Part shown: piece by piece, positions 23,542 to 31,803 of the stretch
How the letters are laid out: each line of letters starts with the position of its first letter
Numbering within the stretch: position 1 is the first letter of the stretch
Origin: Verrucomicrobiota bacterium JB024
GTDB lineage: Bacteria > Verrucomicrobiota > Verrucomicrobiia > Opitutales > Cerasicoccaceae
Assembly: GCA_030673825.1 (NCBI GenBank)
Contig: JAUTCS010000135.1
Span: 1-38,956, forward strand
Direction of reading: 5' to 3'
Length of the DNA stretch: 38,956 bases
Notes under the pieces: model-generated
What the model saw: only the letters and a program-made list of their open reading frames with translations
Database searches by the model: none
Told to the model about the DNA's origin: nothing
Made by a program: the position numbers and the translations under genes

Positions 23542-23910
23542 ATGCATCGCCTGTCTAGAAAACATATCACTGAGCCGGTCCAATGGGCCGGGGGAGAAAC
23601 CATTTACGAGCTGGTGGGCCGTAAATCCGCAGGCACGGATATACACAGTTTAGTACGTATCGAGATCCCGGTGGGTATGCATTCGCGCCCGCACTATCAC
23701 CCTATCGCCGAAGAGAGCTACTATATCTTGGAAGGCCGGGCCCGGGTCGAGATCGACGGGGAAATTTGTCTGCTTGAGCCCGAGGACACCGTGCTCATTC
23801 GCCCCGGACAGCATCATCAGATTTGGGCTCTGGGCGACGAAAGGCTGGTTTTTCTGCTGTGCTGCGCGCCAGCCTGGCAGTTGACGGACATGGTTTTTCT
23901 CGATGAATGA
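23542..23910 (+). CDS. Cupin-domain protein
   Basis: The 122-residue protein is a single small beta-barrel cupin. Motif 1 is complete: G45 ... H51-Y-H53-P-I-A-E-E58 ... G65. Motif 2 is partly kept in R-P-G-Q-H-H-Q, with His91 or His92 as the third histidine ligand. A bound metal and a small-molecule or sugar-type substrate are inferred; the function is open. The ATG at 23542 (MHRLSRKHITEPVQW) is preferred over an upstream TTG. Base composition at the start is less GC-rich than average. Its stop overlaps the start of a lipoprotein gene by 8 bases, so the two are translationally coupled. Confidence 0.8.
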   Translation: MHRLSRKHITEPVQWAGGETIYELVGRKSAGTDIHSLVRIEIPVGMHSRPHYHPIAEESYYILEGRARVEIDGEICLLEPEDTVLIRPGQHHQIWALGDERLVFLLCCAPAWQLTDMVFLDE

Positions 23911-24223
23911 CTCCCTCCCTCGCCCTGCGCACGCTACCGGTATGCGTAGGGGGACTCGTCTGGCACTGGGAGTGATCTTCCCCGCGGCACTGGTCGCTTG
24001 CATCTCTGATGGTGAAAAGCCGGTGAGCTCGGAAAATGCGGCACCCCCGGTTCAGGCGGAGCCCACCCCGTCTGGCAACGCCTTTGCGGACCATGATCCG
24101 CACGGATGGGACTATCTACTGGAGCCCCCGGATTTTTCGCAGATGGATGTGGTGGCGGTGCCCGCCTCCGAACCGGTTAAGCCCGCCTCCACGCAGGCGA
24201 ACGAGCCAAACTCAAAAGATTAA
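23903..24223 (+). CDS. Putative lipoprotein
   Basis: The frame from 23903 encodes 106 residues. A second ATG at 23942 (MRRGTRLALGVIFPAALVAC) begins a textbook lipoprotein signal peptide, with lipobox A-L-V-A-C and Cys20 of that shorter form, so the true start may be 23942. The mature part is short, Pro/Ala/Glu-rich and low in complexity, with the segment HDPHGWDYLLEPPDF the only distinctive one. It overlaps the end of the cupin gene (ATGAATGA) and should be co-translated. I recognise no family. Confidence 0.55.
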   Translation: MNDSLPRPAHATGMRRGTRLALGVIFPAALVACISDGEKPVSSENAAPPVQAEPTPSGNAFADHDPHGWDYLLEPPDFSQMDVVAVPASEPVKPASTQANEPNSKD

Positions 24224-24242
24224 GAAGATCCGCCTATCCGGT

Positions 24243-24896
24243 TCAGACCGAATGCGCGATCTGTTCGACCGGGCGCGAATCCGTCAGTTTGAGCAGCTTG
24301 GCGATCCCTTGGCCGATGAAGTCCATTTTCGCGACCTTGGCGATGCGTTTGCGGCACTCGCTGAGCTCCTCGTTGAGGAAGACGGTGCGGTACAGGCGGC
24401 AGGCCTCCATAAGCGAGATGATAGCCACGTCGCGCGGATCCGGCAGAGTGTCCGTGAGAATAATCATGCGGATGCGGGTGCGGACTTCGGACTCCTCGCG
24501 CCCGTCGAGCATCGGGTAAGTGCGCTCGCCCTTCATCCAGAGAAAGGACTTGTTTTCCTCCTTCAGGATACCCTTGTGCACGAGCGAAGCCAGCAGGCGC
24601 CGCTCGAATTCGCCCGCTTTGAGCATGAGCTTGGCCAGCGCTTTTACGATGGGGGTGGACTTGCCGACCTTGCCGAGGATGGCGACGGTCTCGTCCAGCA
24701 GCGGGTCTCCGGTTGGGTCGGAGTTAACGAGGGTGATGCTCTCGACGCCGGTGTCGATCCGGTTCAGGAAGTCCAACTCCATCAGGAGCGCACCGGCGAT
24801 GGCGCATTCGAGCGATTGTTCGGGCACGTTCCGGCTGATCTTGCCGGTTTCGTCGTTCAGGGCTAGCAAGACAATTTCTTCGGCAAATCGGAGCAT
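24243..24896 (-). CDS. GPP34 (GOLPH3) family protein
   Basis: GPP34 proteins are known from eukaryotic Golgi GOLPH3, which binds phosphatidylinositol 4-phosphate, and from many bacteria where the role is unknown. The 217-residue protein starts MLRFAEEIVLLALNDETG, as is typical, and has AIAGALLMELDFLNRI, G-I-L-K-E-E, GERTYPMLDGREES and R-V-R-like arginine-rich helices. No signal peptide or membrane helix is present, so it is likely cytosolic or peripheral on a membrane. It converges with the lipoprotein gene, 19 bases apart, and is divergent from the TPR gene. Confidence 0.82.
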   Translation of the reverse strand: MLRFAEEIVLLALNDETGKISRNVPEQSLECAIAGALLMELDFLNRIDTGVESITLVNSDPTGDPLLDETVAILGKVGKSTPIVKALAKLMLKAGEFERRLLASLVHKGILKEENKSFLWMKGERTYPMLDGREESEVRTRIRMIILTDTLPDPRDVAIISLMEACRLYRTVFLNEELSECRKRIAKVAKMDFIGQGIAKLLKLTDSRPVEQIAHSV

Positions 24897-25042
24897 GCCA
24901 AGGTTATGGCGGCCCGGCGACTGGCGGGCAAGGCTATTTGCCAGCTGGTCGCCCCGATCAGGAACCTATCTCGGTATTTTATTGTCGCACGGGTCAGTGA
25001 AGATATCCTGCGGTGAGATAGCCCGTTAAATCCTCCCCTGCC

Positions 25043-25792
25043 ATGAAAAAAAGTGCCTGTTTACTGCTGCTGTTGCTCATCCATGCCTGCCCCGCTTTGA
25101 GCGCGGGCGATCAATCCCTCCCCACGGAAGGCGAAATCACCTGCGACTACCCGGTCGAGCAGGTGCCGGAACTTATCCAGCAGGGTCAGTCGGCCCGCGC
25201 CATCAAGGACATCCTCCAGCCTGCCATCGACCAGCTGCACGCGGCGCAAAAGACGAACAAGCAGCAGTTCTACTGTTCGCGGACCGATACGGAGACGCTG
25301 CTGTACCTGCTGGGGGTGGCTGCCGGTAAGCCCGTCCGCCCGACGGATAAAGACTCGGCCTGCATCGTGGATTACCACTTCGCCCTCGCGCTTTACTACT
25401 ACGGCTACATCGAGGCTGCCAAAGGCGATAACGCCCAGGCGGTCAACTATCTGAATCAGGCGCTCGCCCTCTCGCCGATGAACGCGATGTTCCTGAGCGA
25501 ACTCGGCTACGTCTATACGAAGGAGGGACAGATGCAGCAGGCTCTGGAGATACTCCAACAGGCCGAAGAGGCCGCGGACGGTTTTTCGCCCGAGGCGCTC
25601 AAACTCAGCGAAAAGACGCGTGCGATGCGCATGCAGGGGTACATTTACATCGAGCAGCGGCAGTTTGACAAGGCACGGGCGATTTACCGCCAGTGTCTGG
25701 CACTGAACCCGCAGGATCGCCAGGCCCAGAACGAACTGGACTACATCGACCAGATGCTCAAGCGCTCCCCCAAGCCTGCCAGCGCGAAATAG
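25043..25792 (+). CDS. Secreted TPR protein
   Basis: The 249-residue protein has a signal peptide (MKKSACLLLLLLIHACPALSA, about 21 residues). The mature part has three tetratricopeptide-like helical pairs at about 108-142 (YYYGYIEAAKGDNAQAVNYL), 146-180 (ELGYVYTKEGQMQQALEIL) and 196-228 (MQGYIYIEQRQFDKARAIY). Cysteines at 34, 78 and 107 could form disulphides in the periplasm. TPRs usually scaffold protein complexes; the partner is unknown. A terminator is not evident before the next gene at 25923. Confidence 0.8.
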   Translation: MKKSACLLLLLLIHACPALSAGDQSLPTEGEITCDYPVEQVPELIQQGQSARAIKDILQPAIDQLHAAQKTNKQQFYCSRTDTETLLYLLGVAAGKPVRPTDKDSACIVDYHFALALYYYGYIEAAKGDNAQAVNYLNQALALSPMNAMFLSELGYVYTKEGQMQQALEILQQAEEAADGFSPEALKLSEKTRAMRMQGYIYIEQRQFDKARAIYRQCLALNPQDRQAQNELDYIDQMLKRSPKPASAK

Positions 25793-25922
25793 AGCGAGTT
25801 TATGTATCCTCCCACGGACACGTTAAAATACTGTCACGCGGGGAAAAGGGTTGGCAGGCTGTGGCGCATCGGTAAAAATCAGCCCGTCTCCTCTCTCATT
25901 CAATTCTAACCAAGGATCTGTC

Positions 25923-26945
25923 ATGCAATTGGGAATGGTCGGCCTCGGCCGTATGGGCGCTAACATTGTGCGTCGTCTGATGAAAGCCGGGCACACGTGC
26001 GTCGTTTTTGACACCAACCCGAAATCGGTTGCCGAGCTGGTGGCCGAAGGCGCCGTCGGCGCGAGCACCCTCGAAGAATTTGTCTCCAAGCTGGAAACGC
26101 CCAAGGCCGCCTGGGTCATGATCCCCGCCGCCATCACCGACAAGGTGGTCAAGCAACTGGCCGACCTCATGGACAAGGGCGACATCATCATCGACGGCGG
26201 TAATTCCTACTTTCGCGACGACCGCCGCCGCGCCGAGGAACTCAAGCCCAAGGGCATCCACTACATCGATTGCGGCACCTCCGGTGGTGTCTGGGGCCTG
26301 GAGCGCGGCTACTGCCTCATGATTGGCGGCGAGGACGGCCCCGTCCAGCACCTCGACCCAATTTTCGCCACCATCGCCCCCGGCGAAGGCGATGTCGAGC
26401 CGACCCCCAACCGCCCCGCTGGCGGTACCGCCCACAAGGGCTACCTGCACTGCGGCAAGGCCGGAGCCGGGCACTTTGTCAAAATGGTCCACAACGGCAT
26501 CGAGTACGGCATCATGGCCGCCTACGCCGAGGGCCTGGACATCCTCAAAAACGCCGACTGCGACACCCGCTCCCAGGAAGTGGACGCCGAGACCGCCCCG
26601 TCCATGCACGGCGACCTCGACTACCACATAAACCTGGGCGAGGTCTCCGAAGTGTGGCGCCGCGGCTCCGTCATCGCCTCCTGGCTGCTCGATCTGACCG
26701 CCGCCTCCTTTGTCGGCGACGCCGAGCTGGAGAAGTTCTCCGGGCGCGTCTCCGACTCCGGCGAAGGCCGCTGGACGATCGAGGCCGCCATCGACTCGGC
26801 CACGCCCGCCTCCGTGCTCACCAGCGCGCTCTATTCGCGCTTCCGCTCGCGCGAGGAGCACGCCTTCGCCGACAAGGTCTGCTCCGCCATGCGCTACCAG
26901 TTCGGTGGGCACTTGGAGAAGACCGGCGTCACGCCGATGGCGTAA
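25923..26945 (+). CDS. 6-phosphogluconate dehydrogenase (decarboxylating), short NAD-type
   Basis: The enzyme oxidises 6-phosphogluconate to ribulose 5-phosphate plus CO2. The 340-residue length matches the short GntZ/YqeC class, not the 470-residue Gnd. The Rossmann motif GLGRMG (7-12) is present; the second strand ends in Asp30 (VVFDTNPKS), which usually selects NAD over NADP. Catalytic signatures DGGNSYFRDD, GTSGGVWG and [10 protein letters not shown] are intact. ATG at 25923 (MQLGMVGLGR) has an AAGGA before it at a good distance; the frame extends 24 codons upstream without family similarity. A long-type gnd lies 0.8 kb downstream. A strong terminator follows. Confidence 0.93.
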   Translation: MQLGMVGLGRMGANIVRRLMKAGHTCVVFDTNPKSVAELVAEGAVGASTLEEFVSKLETPKAAWVMIPAAITDKVVKQLADLMDKGDIIIDGGNSYFRDDRRRAEELKPKGIHYIDCGTSGGVWGLERGYCLMIGGEDGPVQHLDPIFATIAPGEGDVEPTPNRPAGGTAHKGYLHCGKAGAGHFVKMVHNGIEYGIMAAYAEGLDILKNADCDTRSQEVDAETAPSMHGDLDYHINLGEVSEVWRRGSVIASWLLDLTAASFVGDAELEKFSGRVSDSGEGRWTIEAAIDSATPASVLTSALYSRFRSREEHAFADKVCSAMRYQFGGHLEKTGVTPMA

Positions 26946-26985
26946 GGGTTTGGAAGCTTGAGGCTCAGGTTTCGCCTTCTTTATC

Positions 26986-27016
26986 AACGCCCGGCTGTTC
27001 TGGCCGGGCGTTTTTT
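26986..27016 (+). terminator. Rho-independent terminator after the short 6PGDH
   Basis: AACGCCCGGC (26986-26995) pairs perfectly with GCCGGGCGTT (27003-27012) around TGTTCTG, and the T-run continues (TTTTTT from 27011). It separates this gene from the downstream secreted protein, arguing for independent transcription of the two dehydrogenase genes. Confidence 0.88.
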
Positions 27017-27100
27017 GTGTGGTTCGGGAGCGGACGCGGGCGGTACGGGCTTGAGTTGTCTTACGCTGTATCCTTAGGATGGCAGAACTTCCCGCCGCCC

Positions 27101-27613
27101 ATGAAAAGATTATTCCTAGGGTTTATCTGCTGCTGCTTACCCCTCCTGGCCCTTGCCAAAGAGCACGCCTACGGCATCGGCAACTGGATCCGGGGCGAGC
27201 ATCTGGAGGTCGGAAAGTCGATCGTGATCGACTACGGGTATGCCCTTAAAATCAACATGGATGAGATTGATCCTGATGAGCGAAGAGACGGTTATGTCAT
27301 GTACGTAGGGATTCACCCAATGGAGGATCAGGAGACCGTTTTTGTGATCAGGAAAACAAGTGAGTCCTCGGCCGAACTCGTACCTGCGCCCGGCGGTACC
27401 CTCATCGAGTGGATCTACGTCAGAGCAGACAAAGAACGTGAATTTGCTGATAAGCTTTGTCGCCCCCTGGTCGAAGCCCGCACCTCTTTCGACGGTACGC
27501 GTAAGACCGTCAACGACAAGGATGTCGAAAGACAAATGGCAAGCAATAGCTCCAAACGCATCGACGTCGTCCTGGCCAAAGTCGGCCAGCGGTGGGTGGC
27601 CGTCTATCAATAA
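27101..27613 (+). CDS. Secreted protein of unknown function
   Basis: The 170-residue protein has a signal peptide (MKRLFLGFICCCLPLLALA, cleavage before KEHAYG). The mature domain has GIGNWIRGEHLEVGKSIVID, YVMYVGIHPMEDQETVFVI and LIEWIYVRADKEREFADKLC, and ends VGQRWVAVYQ. It is probably a small periplasmic beta-rich domain, but I recognise no family. It lies between the two 6PGDH genes, preceded by a terminator and followed after 144 bases by gnd. The middle of the gene is less GC-biased than its neighbours. ATG at 27101 is the first with a signal peptide. Confidence 0.68.
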   Translation: MKRLFLGFICCCLPLLALAKEHAYGIGNWIRGEHLEVGKSIVIDYGYALKINMDEIDPDERRDGYVMYVGIHPMEDQETVFVIRKTSESSAELVPAPGGTLIEWIYVRADKEREFADKLCRPLVEARTSFDGTRKTVNDKDVERQMASNSSKRIDVVLAKVGQRWVAVYQ

Positions 27614-27757
27614 CCGACCCCATCCGCACCATCGCTCTAGCTAATGGCCGCCATCGTTTTTCGTTGCCACCTCGCCGCTGGCGGGAAAACTCCGGCATTG
27701 CGGCTTGACCGCGGGTCGAGCTTCCTCCACCTTGACCGAATCCAACACGTGTAAGTT

Positions 27758-29260
27758 ATGCCAGAAGCAGTCTCCGATATCGGGCTCGTCGGCCTCGCCG
27801 TCATGGGCCAAAACCTCGCTCTCAACATCGCCGATCACGGTTATAAGATTTCCGTCTATAACCGGACGACCTCCAAGATGGAGGAATTCGTGGCCGCGCA
27901 CCCGGACACCCCGGGCGGCCTCGTCGGTTGTGCCGAGCTGAAAGACTTTGTCGCCAGCCTCAAGCGCCCGCGCAAGATCATCATCCTCGTCCAGGCCGGT
28001 CGCGGCACGGACGCCGTTATCGACGGACTCGTTCCGCTCCTGGAACAGGGTGACATCATCATCGACGGTGGTAACGCCAACTGGAACGACACCATCCGCC
28101 GCGAAAAGGACCTCACCGCCAAGGGTCTGCGCTTCATCGGCTCCGGCGTTTCCGGCGGTGAAGAAGGCGCGCGCTTCGGCCCGTCCCTCATGCCCGGCGG
28201 TACGCCCGAGGCCTGGGACTATCTCAAGCCCATCTGGGAAGCCGTCGCCGCCAAGGTGGACGCCAAGACCGGCAAGCCCCTCGAAGGCGCCGCCCCCGGT
28301 AAGCCCGTCGTTGGCGGGGTCCCCTGCACCGCCTACATCGGCGAAAACGGCGCGGGCCACTACGTCAAGATGGTCCACAACGGCATCGAGTACGGCGACA
28401 TGCAGATGATCTGCGAAGCCTACGACCTCATGCGCAACCTGCTGGGCCTGTCCGCCGCCGAGATGGCCGACATCTTTAAAAAGTGGGACACCGGCATCCT
28501 CGACTCCTTCCTGATCGAGATCACCGGCGAAGTCCTCGCCCAGAACGACCCCGAATCCGGCAAGGCTTTTGTGGACATCGTCCTCGACACCGCCGGTCAG
28601 AAGGGCACCGGGAAGTGGACCTCCATCAGCGCCCTGGACCTGGGCGTGCCCGCCCCGACCGTGGCCGAGGCCGTCTTCGCCCGCTGCCTGAGTGCGATCA
28701 AGGACGAGCGCGTCGCCGCTTCGAAGGAAATTGCCGCCCCCGCCGCCCGCTACGAAGGCGACAAGGACGCGCTCATCCAGGCCATCCACGACGCCCTCTA
28801 CTGCTCGAAGATCTGCTCCTACGCGCAGGGCTTCCAGCTCATGCGCGCCGCCGCCGAGGAGTTCGGCTGGGTACTCAACTACGGCGAGATCGCCCAGATC
28901 TGGCGCGGCGGTTGCATCATCCGCGCCGGTTTCCTGCAAAAGATCACCGACGCCTTCGCCGCCCAACCGAATCTGGCCAACCTCCTGCTCGACCCGTATT
29001 TCAAGGAAACCGTGGTCAAGCTGGAGTCCAACTGGCGCAAGGTCGTGGCCACCGCCGTCACTCACGGGGTCTCCATCCCGTGCTTCGGCAGCGCCCTGTC
29101 CTACTTCGATGGCTACCGCACGGCCAACCTCCCGCAGAACCTCCTCCAGGCCCAGCGGGACTTCTTTGGCGCGCACACCTACGAGCGCACCGACAAGCCG
29201 CGCGGCGAGTTCTTCCACATCGACTGGCCTGACCCGAAGCGCCCCCAGATCAAAGCCTAA
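27758..29260 (+). CDS. gnd: 6-phosphogluconate dehydrogenase, long NADP-type
   Basis: This is the oxidative pentose phosphate enzyme converting 6-phosphogluconate to ribulose 5-phosphate, CO2 and NADPH. The 500-residue protein has the N-terminal Rossmann motif G-L-A-V-M-G (12-17) with N35-R36-T37 after the second strand, the NADP-binding signature. Catalytic segments [37 protein letters not shown] and GGTGKWT-like GTGKWT are intact, and the C-terminal tail ([18 protein letters not shown]) that reaches into the partner's active site in the dimer is present. A small insertion around 170-190 ([16 protein letters not shown]) lengthens it over typical Gnd. A hairpin array and terminator follow. 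Confidence 0.95.
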   Translation: MPEAVSDIGLVGLAVMGQNLALNIADHGYKISVYNRTTSKMEEFVAAHPDTPGGLVGCAELKDFVASLKRPRKIIILVQAGRGTDAVIDGLVPLLEQGDIIIDGGNANWNDTIRREKDLTAKGLRFIGSGVSGGEEGARFGPSLMPGGTPEAWDYLKPIWEAVAAKVDAKTGKPLEGAAPGKPVVGGVPCTAYIGENGAGHYVKMVHNGIEYGDMQMICEAYDLMRNLLGLSAAEMADIFKKWDTGILDSFLIEITGEVLAQNDPESGKAFVDIVLDTAGQKGTGKWTSISALDLGVPAPTVAEAVFARCLSAIKDERVAASKEIAAPAARYEGDKDALIQAIHDALYCSKICSYAQGFQLMRAAAEEFGWVLNYGEIAQIWRGGCIIRAGFLQKITDAFAAQPNLANLLLDPYFKETVVKLESNWRKVVATAVTHGVSIPCFGSALSYFDGYRTANLPQNLLQAQRDFFGAHTYERTDKPRGEFFHIDWPDPKRPQIKA

Positions 29261-29332
29261 CGGGTTGCACCCGCTGGCAATGAGGGGCTGCGCCCCTACG
29301 GAGCCAGAAAGGCTCCTACCCCGGAAACGGGG
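29261..29332. repeat. Four adjoining hairpins
   Basis: CGGGT/ACCCG (29261-29273), AGGGGC/GCCCCT (29283-29297), GGAGCC/GGCTCC (29300-29316) and CCCCG/CGGGG (29319-29332) follow each other with hardly any spacing after the gnd stop. Their sequences differ, so this is a block of unrelated small palindromes. A terminator with T-tract follows at 29376. It resembles the palindrome blocks at 10.1-10.4 and 32.6-32.7 kb in layout. Confidence 0.6.
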
Positions 29333-29591
29333 AAGGAGGTGTCAACTCGGGTCAACCGATCTTGTTTTTTCAAAGCCCCGGACAGTTTTCGTCCGGGGTT
29401 TTTTTTATGTCATGGGCAAAGCTAAGGACGCCTGTTCCCGCAACCTGGGTGAACCCGAAAGCAAAGGACCCGACTTCGCGCCCCTTCGCGTGGCTTCGCG
29501 GGCAAATCTTTTTCTCCAACTCCCTGCACAAAGCGTCCGCGGGCTCAACTGCGGCCTTGCCGGGCGCGGATTAACGGCGGAAAATGGGGCC
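29333..29591. other. Spacer between gnd and scpB
   Basis: Together with the hairpins before it, this makes a 331-base gap. It contains the terminator at 29374-29406 and then a GC-rich part (29410-29590) without a supported frame or obvious promoter. scpB begins at 29592. Confidence 0.4.
29374..29406 (+). terminator. Rho-independent terminator of gnd
   Basis: CCCCGGAC (29376-29383) pairs with GTCCGGGG (29391-29398) around AGTTTTC, and a run of eight or more T follows. It is the classical form and ends the gnd transcript after the hairpin block. Confidence 0.88.
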
Positions 29592-30371
29592 ATGCCTCTC
29601 GTCACGACTTCCCTCCAGGGTCATATCGGGGTCCTCACCTTCAGTAACCCGGCCCAGCGCAACTGCCTGAGCGGCGAAATGGTGGAGGCGCTTGTCGGCG
29701 CGTTCGACGAGCTGGAAAAGCAGGATGTGTACGCTGTCATCCTGCGGGCCGAGCCGGGGGTCAAGGTCTGGAGCGCGGGCCACAATATCAAGGAGCTGCC
29801 CGAGGGCCGCCGCGACCCCCTCAACTACTACGACAGCCTCGGCGTGCTCCTGCGCCGCGTGCAGGACTTCCCCTACCCCGTCATCGCCATGGTCGAGGGG
29901 ACGGTCTGGGGCGGCGCGTGTGACCTGTGTATCTCCTGTGACATGATCGTGTGTGCGGAGGATTCTACCTTCGCCATCACCCCGGCCAAACTCGGCCTGC
30001 CCTACAACGCCTCCGGCGTGGTCCACTTTATCAATGTGCTCGGCCCGAAGATCGCCAAGGAGATGTTCTTCACCGCCAAGCCCATCTCCGCCCAGCAGGC
30101 GCACAACGCCAGTATGGTCAACCATCTGGTCCCCGCCGCCGGGCTGGAGGCTTTCACCCTCGCGCTGGCCGAAAGCATCACCGCCAACGCCCCGCTGGCT
30201 ATCCGCGCGATCAAGCACCAGTTCCGCCTACTGCTCAAGGGCACGCCTCTGGCCGCCGAGACCTTCGAGGAGATCCAGGGCCTGCGCCGCCGGGTGTACG
30301 ACAGCGACGACTACAAGGAAGGCGTCCTCTCCTTCAAGGAAAAGCGTCCTCCCGTCTTCACCGGCCACTGA
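29592..30371 (+). CDS. scpB: Methylmalonyl-CoA decarboxylase
   Basis: The crotonase-fold enzyme converts methylmalonyl-CoA to propionyl-CoA and CO2. The 259-residue protein matches ScpB/YgfG along its whole length: SAGHNIKELPEG (61-72), RDPLNYYD, VEGTVWGGACD (101-111) with the oxyanion-hole glycines, LGLPYN (134-139) with the Tyr138 that in the E. coli enzyme helps hold the substrate, NAPLAIRAIK, and the end YDSDDYKEGVLSF...F-T-G-H. The family identity is clear. No mutase or CoA transferase gene adjoins it, so the pathway context is missing here. The frame is open far upstream, but MPLVTTSLQGHIGVLTF is the natural N-terminus. A bidirectional terminator follows. Confidence 0.9.
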   Translation: MPLVTTSLQGHIGVLTFSNPAQRNCLSGEMVEALVGAFDELEKQDVYAVILRAEPGVKVWSAGHNIKELPEGRRDPLNYYDSLGVLLRRVQDFPYPVIAMVEGTVWGGACDLCISCDMIVCAEDSTFAITPAKLGLPYNASGVVHFINVLGPKIAKEMFFTAKPISAQQAHNASMVNHLVPAAGLEAFTLALAESITANAPLAIRAIKHQFRLLLKGTPLAAETFEEIQGLRRRVYDSDDYKEGVLSFKEKRPPVFTGH

Positions 30372-30425
30372 TCGGGAGGGCATACCTGGACGGAGCCTTG
30401 GCTCTTGCGGCCGCCCGTCTGCACG

Positions 30426-30460
30426 AAAAAGCCGCCCGGTTTTAGACCGGACGGCTTTTG
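30426..30460. terminator. Bidirectional terminator between scpB and a minus-strand gene
   Basis: AAAAGCCGCCCGGT (30427-30440) pairs with ACCGGACGGCTTTT (30446-30459) with one mismatch, around TTTAG. Both sides have A/T tails, so it can end scpB transcripts and those of the gene ending at 30490. Confidence 0.85.
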
Positions 30461-30489
30461 GGGAAAAAGGATGTCTGTAGCCGGGAGCC

Positions 30490-31101
30490 TTAGAACATGT
30501 CCTTGACGGACTGGGCGGCGTTGACGGCGTTGCCGAGCTTGCTCAGGTCCACACCGGCGTAGTCAGAGGCGACGCTGGAGAGGACGCTCTTTTGCTCGTC
30601 CGTCAGGGAGCCCATCTGGTACAGCTCGCCGAGGTACTTGGCAGCGCTGGTCTTGTCCCCGGTCTTGATGGCGGCGATGGCGTTGTTGACCGGGCCGCTC
30701 AGTTCCGGGTCGGAAGTGTCAAAGCTCTGGTTCATGGCATAGGCCGAGACGGTGCCCTTGACCTCGTCCACGAGCTGGCTCTGCTGGTCGGTCAGCTTGA
30801 GCCCGCTGAGTTGGTTCAGGGTGTCGAGGGACTTCAGCGTGTCGCCGCCCTTGAAGCTCGAAATGGCCGAGCTGAGCAGGCTGCTGGCTTCCTTGTTGTC
30901 GGAGAACGAGCCCTTCAGCGAATCGATCGCCTTGGTGGCGTTCTCGGTCGCGACCGACTTGGCGGTCTTCGTCAGGGTTTCCGCGTACTCGGTCGAGCTC
31001 GGAGTGGATTCTTCTTTGGGGGCGCTCTGCATGGCAGAGGCGAAGGTGGAGCCGAGAGCGAGCACGGCGACGGTGGAGATCAGTTTGCTCAGGTTTTTCA
31101 T
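30490..31101 (-). CDS. Secreted protein with internal duplication
   Basis: The 203-residue protein has a signal peptide (MKNLSKLISTVAVLALGSTFASA, cleavage near residue 23). The mature part is Ser/Ala/Lys-rich and helical. Two segments repeat: about 75-121 (LLSSAISSFKGGDTLKSLDTL ... LTDQQSQLVDEV ... SAYA) and about 137-181 (GPVNNAIAAIKTGDKTSAAKYL ... LTDEQKSVLSSV ... SDYA). The repeated A-I-x-x-x-K-x-G-D and L-T-D-x-Q-x-x-L elements suggest two copies of a helical module. I know similar proteins from Verrucomicrobiota only as uncharacterised. A promoter is likely between its start and gmk. Confidence 0.75.
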   Translation of the reverse strand: MKNLSKLISTVAVLALGSTFASAMQSAPKEESTPSSTEYAETLTKTAKSVATENATKAIDSLKGSFSDNKEASSLLSSAISSFKGGDTLKSLDTLNQLSGLKLTDQQSQLVDEVKGTVSAYAMNQSFDTSDPELSGPVNNAIAAIKTGDKTSAAKYLGELYQMGSLTDEQKSVLSSVASDYAGVDLSKLGNAVNAAQSVKDMF

Positions 31102-31182
31102 AACGCGTAGTTGTTAAGGAATAGAGATCGTGGAGAGTTGTCCTAATACTTAGTAACCAATGTGAAGCGAAGTCGAGACGAT

Positions 31183-31794
31183 TTATCGGACAGTTGGGGA
31201 GCTTGTTAAGCGCCGATAAAGCATAAGCAGGCGTTGATAATCGCTCTCCTTGTCGGCGCTGGGAATGATGTGGTCGAACTCCCCGGCCCGCGACAATTCG
31301 GCCTGCGCACTCTGGAGGCGGCGGGCGATCTCGGCTTCGTCGTTGTCTCCGCGGCCCAGCATGCGCTCACGCATCTGCTCGGGCGTGATGGTGATGAAAA
31401 CCGTGACGAGCCGCCCGGCCAGGGCCGGGTTCTCCCGCTCGGCCTGGCGAAACGAGGCGGCGCCCTGTACGTCGATGTTCAGCAACAAGTTATGACCGGC
31501 GTCCAGGTGGCGGTCGATCTCGCTTTTGAGCGTGCCGTAGTAGCGCCCATGGACTTTCGCGTACTCATAAAACTCCTCTGCCGCGATCCTGCGCTCGAAC
31601 TCCTCCGGCGTGAAAAAATAGTAGTCCCGGCCGTGTTCCTCGCCTTCGCGGGGCTGGCGGGTGGTGCAGGTGATGACGCGCCGTACACCGGGCTCCTCGG
31701 CCAGCAGACGCTCGCACAGGGTGGTCTTGCCGCTGCCGGCGGGGCCGGCGATGACGATCAGCTTGGCCGTTGAGGAGGTGTCGGCGTCGCTCAT
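31183..31794 (-). CDS. gmk: Guanylate kinase
   Basis: Guanylate kinase phosphorylates GMP to GDP. The 203-residue protein has the P-loop G-P-A-G-S-G-K-T (17-24), the GMP-binding region with TCTTRQPREGEEHGRDYYF, F-Y-E-Y-A-K-V-H-G-R-Y-Y-G-T, NIDVQGA and the lid segment with R-M-L-G-R-G-D-N-D-E-A-E-I-x-R-R-L. Length is normal. It starts 9 bases after the stop of a membrane-protein gene on the same strand, so the two form an operon. ATG at 31794. Confidence 0.95.
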   Translation of the reverse strand: MSDADTSSTAKLIVIAGPAGSGKTTLCERLLAEEPGVRRVITCTTRQPREGEEHGRDYYFFTPEEFERRIAAEEFYEYAKVHGRYYGTLKSEIDRHLDAGHNLLLNIDVQGAASFRQAERENPALAGRLVTVFITITPEQMRERMLGRGDNDEAEIARRLQSAQAELSRAGEFDHIIPSADKESDYQRLLMLYRRLTSSPTVR

Positions 31795-31803
31795 GAAAGA
31801 AAC

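Noticed and set aside
27641-29218. Long open frame on the minus strand opposite gnd
   Set aside because: Gly/Val/Asp-rich shadow product with no domain.
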